Part shown: in pieces, positions 63,294 to 64,000 of the stretch | How the letters are laid out: every line of letters begins with the position of its first letter | Numbering within the stretch: position 1 is the first letter of the stretch | Assembly: GCF_040054535.1 (NCBI RefSeq) | Contig: NC_090785.1 | Span: forward strand, 15,932,501 to 15,996,500 | Direction: 5' to 3' | DNA length: 64,000 nt | Source: Antennarius striatus | Taxonomy: Eukaryota; Chordata; Actinopteri; Lophiiformes; Antennariidae | Notes under the pieces: generated by a model | Seen by the model: only the letters and a program-made list of their open reading frames with translations | What the model was told of the DNA's origin: nothing | The model's database searches: none | Position numbers and translations under genes: made by a program

Positions 63294-63618
63294 TGTTTTG
63301 AATGTGGCACGGTGCTATGCCATGTGATGAAACTGACAGAAGATGTAACTGCAGAGAACTGATCTCACACAATAGTCATAAAGTAAAAATTTGCTGAGCT
63401 TTTATTTTAAGGAGGAGAGAATCAAAAGCGTCCTCGTCTATACTCGTGTTGGATATGGAAATATTGTCAGCCTTTCTTTGATAGTTGATATTTTTTAACC
63501 ACATCCATTTTTGGTTGATCATCAATTTTGGATACTAAGAAGGAGTTGTCACGCAACTTCAGAGGTGAAATGAGATGAAAAAGGGAAGCCTGATCAGCAA
63601 AATATCATTGTAAAACAA

Positions 63619-63632
63619 GCAGCAGGGGGCAC
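63619..63632 (+). promoter_or_regulatory. CTCF-type motif
   Basis: GCAGCAGGGGGCAC fits 13 of 14 positions of the CTCF core. It lies 2.3 kb upstream of the clint1 start. Confidence 0.5.
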
Positions 63633-64000
63633 TCTGACTTTTCTGGTGTATTCTTGAGTATTGCACAGGGGTGAGTGTGTTTCTGTATATGTGTATGTGT
63701 CTGTGCACAGAGAGAGAAAGAGAGAGAGAGAGCATGTGTGACAGTCAGTGCATCAACTAGGTGCTGAGACTATGGCTGAATTTCCTTTGACAAATGTGGT
63801 CAGAACATCATCTTGACTTTGGTATGTGTACAAAAAGCCACAACCACTTAAATGCTTCTATTATTCTTTCTTTGCAAACATGTGCTTCCAATCTCTTGAA
63901 TCTAGCAGTTTTTCAATATCACTAGAAGACAATGTTCTTTGTTTTGCACATTAGTTATGAATTACCACTTCCACTCCCATCTTTGTGCCCACAGAGAAGG

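Larger units (their letters stand above)
61501..64000. other. intergenic region upstream of clint1
   Basis: No exon was recognised. It contains a GT array, a strong CTCF-type motif at 63619-63632 and a GA repeat at about 63707-63731. In human the next gene past CLINT1 is, as I recall, EBF1; no EBF1 exon was found here. Confidence 0.55.

Overview
This window is teleost fish nuclear DNA. It has vertebrate intron-split genes, long CA/GT and TA microsatellites, and fish-type LINE/SINE tails. No bacterial, phage or organelle genes were found. The genes match single-copy human genes that, as I recall, lie on chromosome 5q32 and 5q33.3. All exon joins below were read by eye from splice signals and reading-frame continuity, without alignment software.

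Layout, left to right. (1) ppp2r2b (+, 854-11806) is the B-beta regulatory subunit of protein phosphatase 2A; its first coding exon lies off the left edge. (2) gpr151 (+, 17375-18700) is an intronless class A orphan GPCR. (3) adam19 (-, 38696 to about 23966) is a membrane-anchored metalloprotease in at least 20 exons. (4) thg1l (-, 45937-40996) is the tRNA-His guanylyltransferase, in 6 coding exons. (5) lsm11 (+, 46898-48911) is the U7 snRNP protein, in 4 exons, head-to-head with thg1l across about 950 bp. (6) clint1 (-, 61280-52444) is a clathrin/AP-1 adaptor with an ENTH domain, in 12 exons, tail-to-tail with lsm11. The last 2.7 kb hold no gene I can recognise.

The genes are not one pathway. 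Two act in RNA metabolism (tRNA-His 5' guanylation; histone mRNA 3' processing), one in trans-Golgi/endosome trafficking, one in ectodomain shedding, one in neuronal signalling and one in phosphatase targeting. They are linked by ancestral synteny. Compared with my memory of the human order, nipal4 and sox30 are missing between adam19 and thg1l, and the 5q32 and 5q33 blocks are joined here.

I found no previously undescribed multi-gene system. The observations most worth checking are: an apparent GC-AG intron and a possible 44-nt intron in adam19; CTCF-consensus sites near gene boundaries; a nuclear-receptor half-site cluster between gpr151 and adam19; a pogo/Tigger-like MITE in clint1; two overlapping, mutually exclusive hairpins in the thg1l/lsm11 intergenic region; and a GT repeat sitting against a ppp2r2b splice acceptor.
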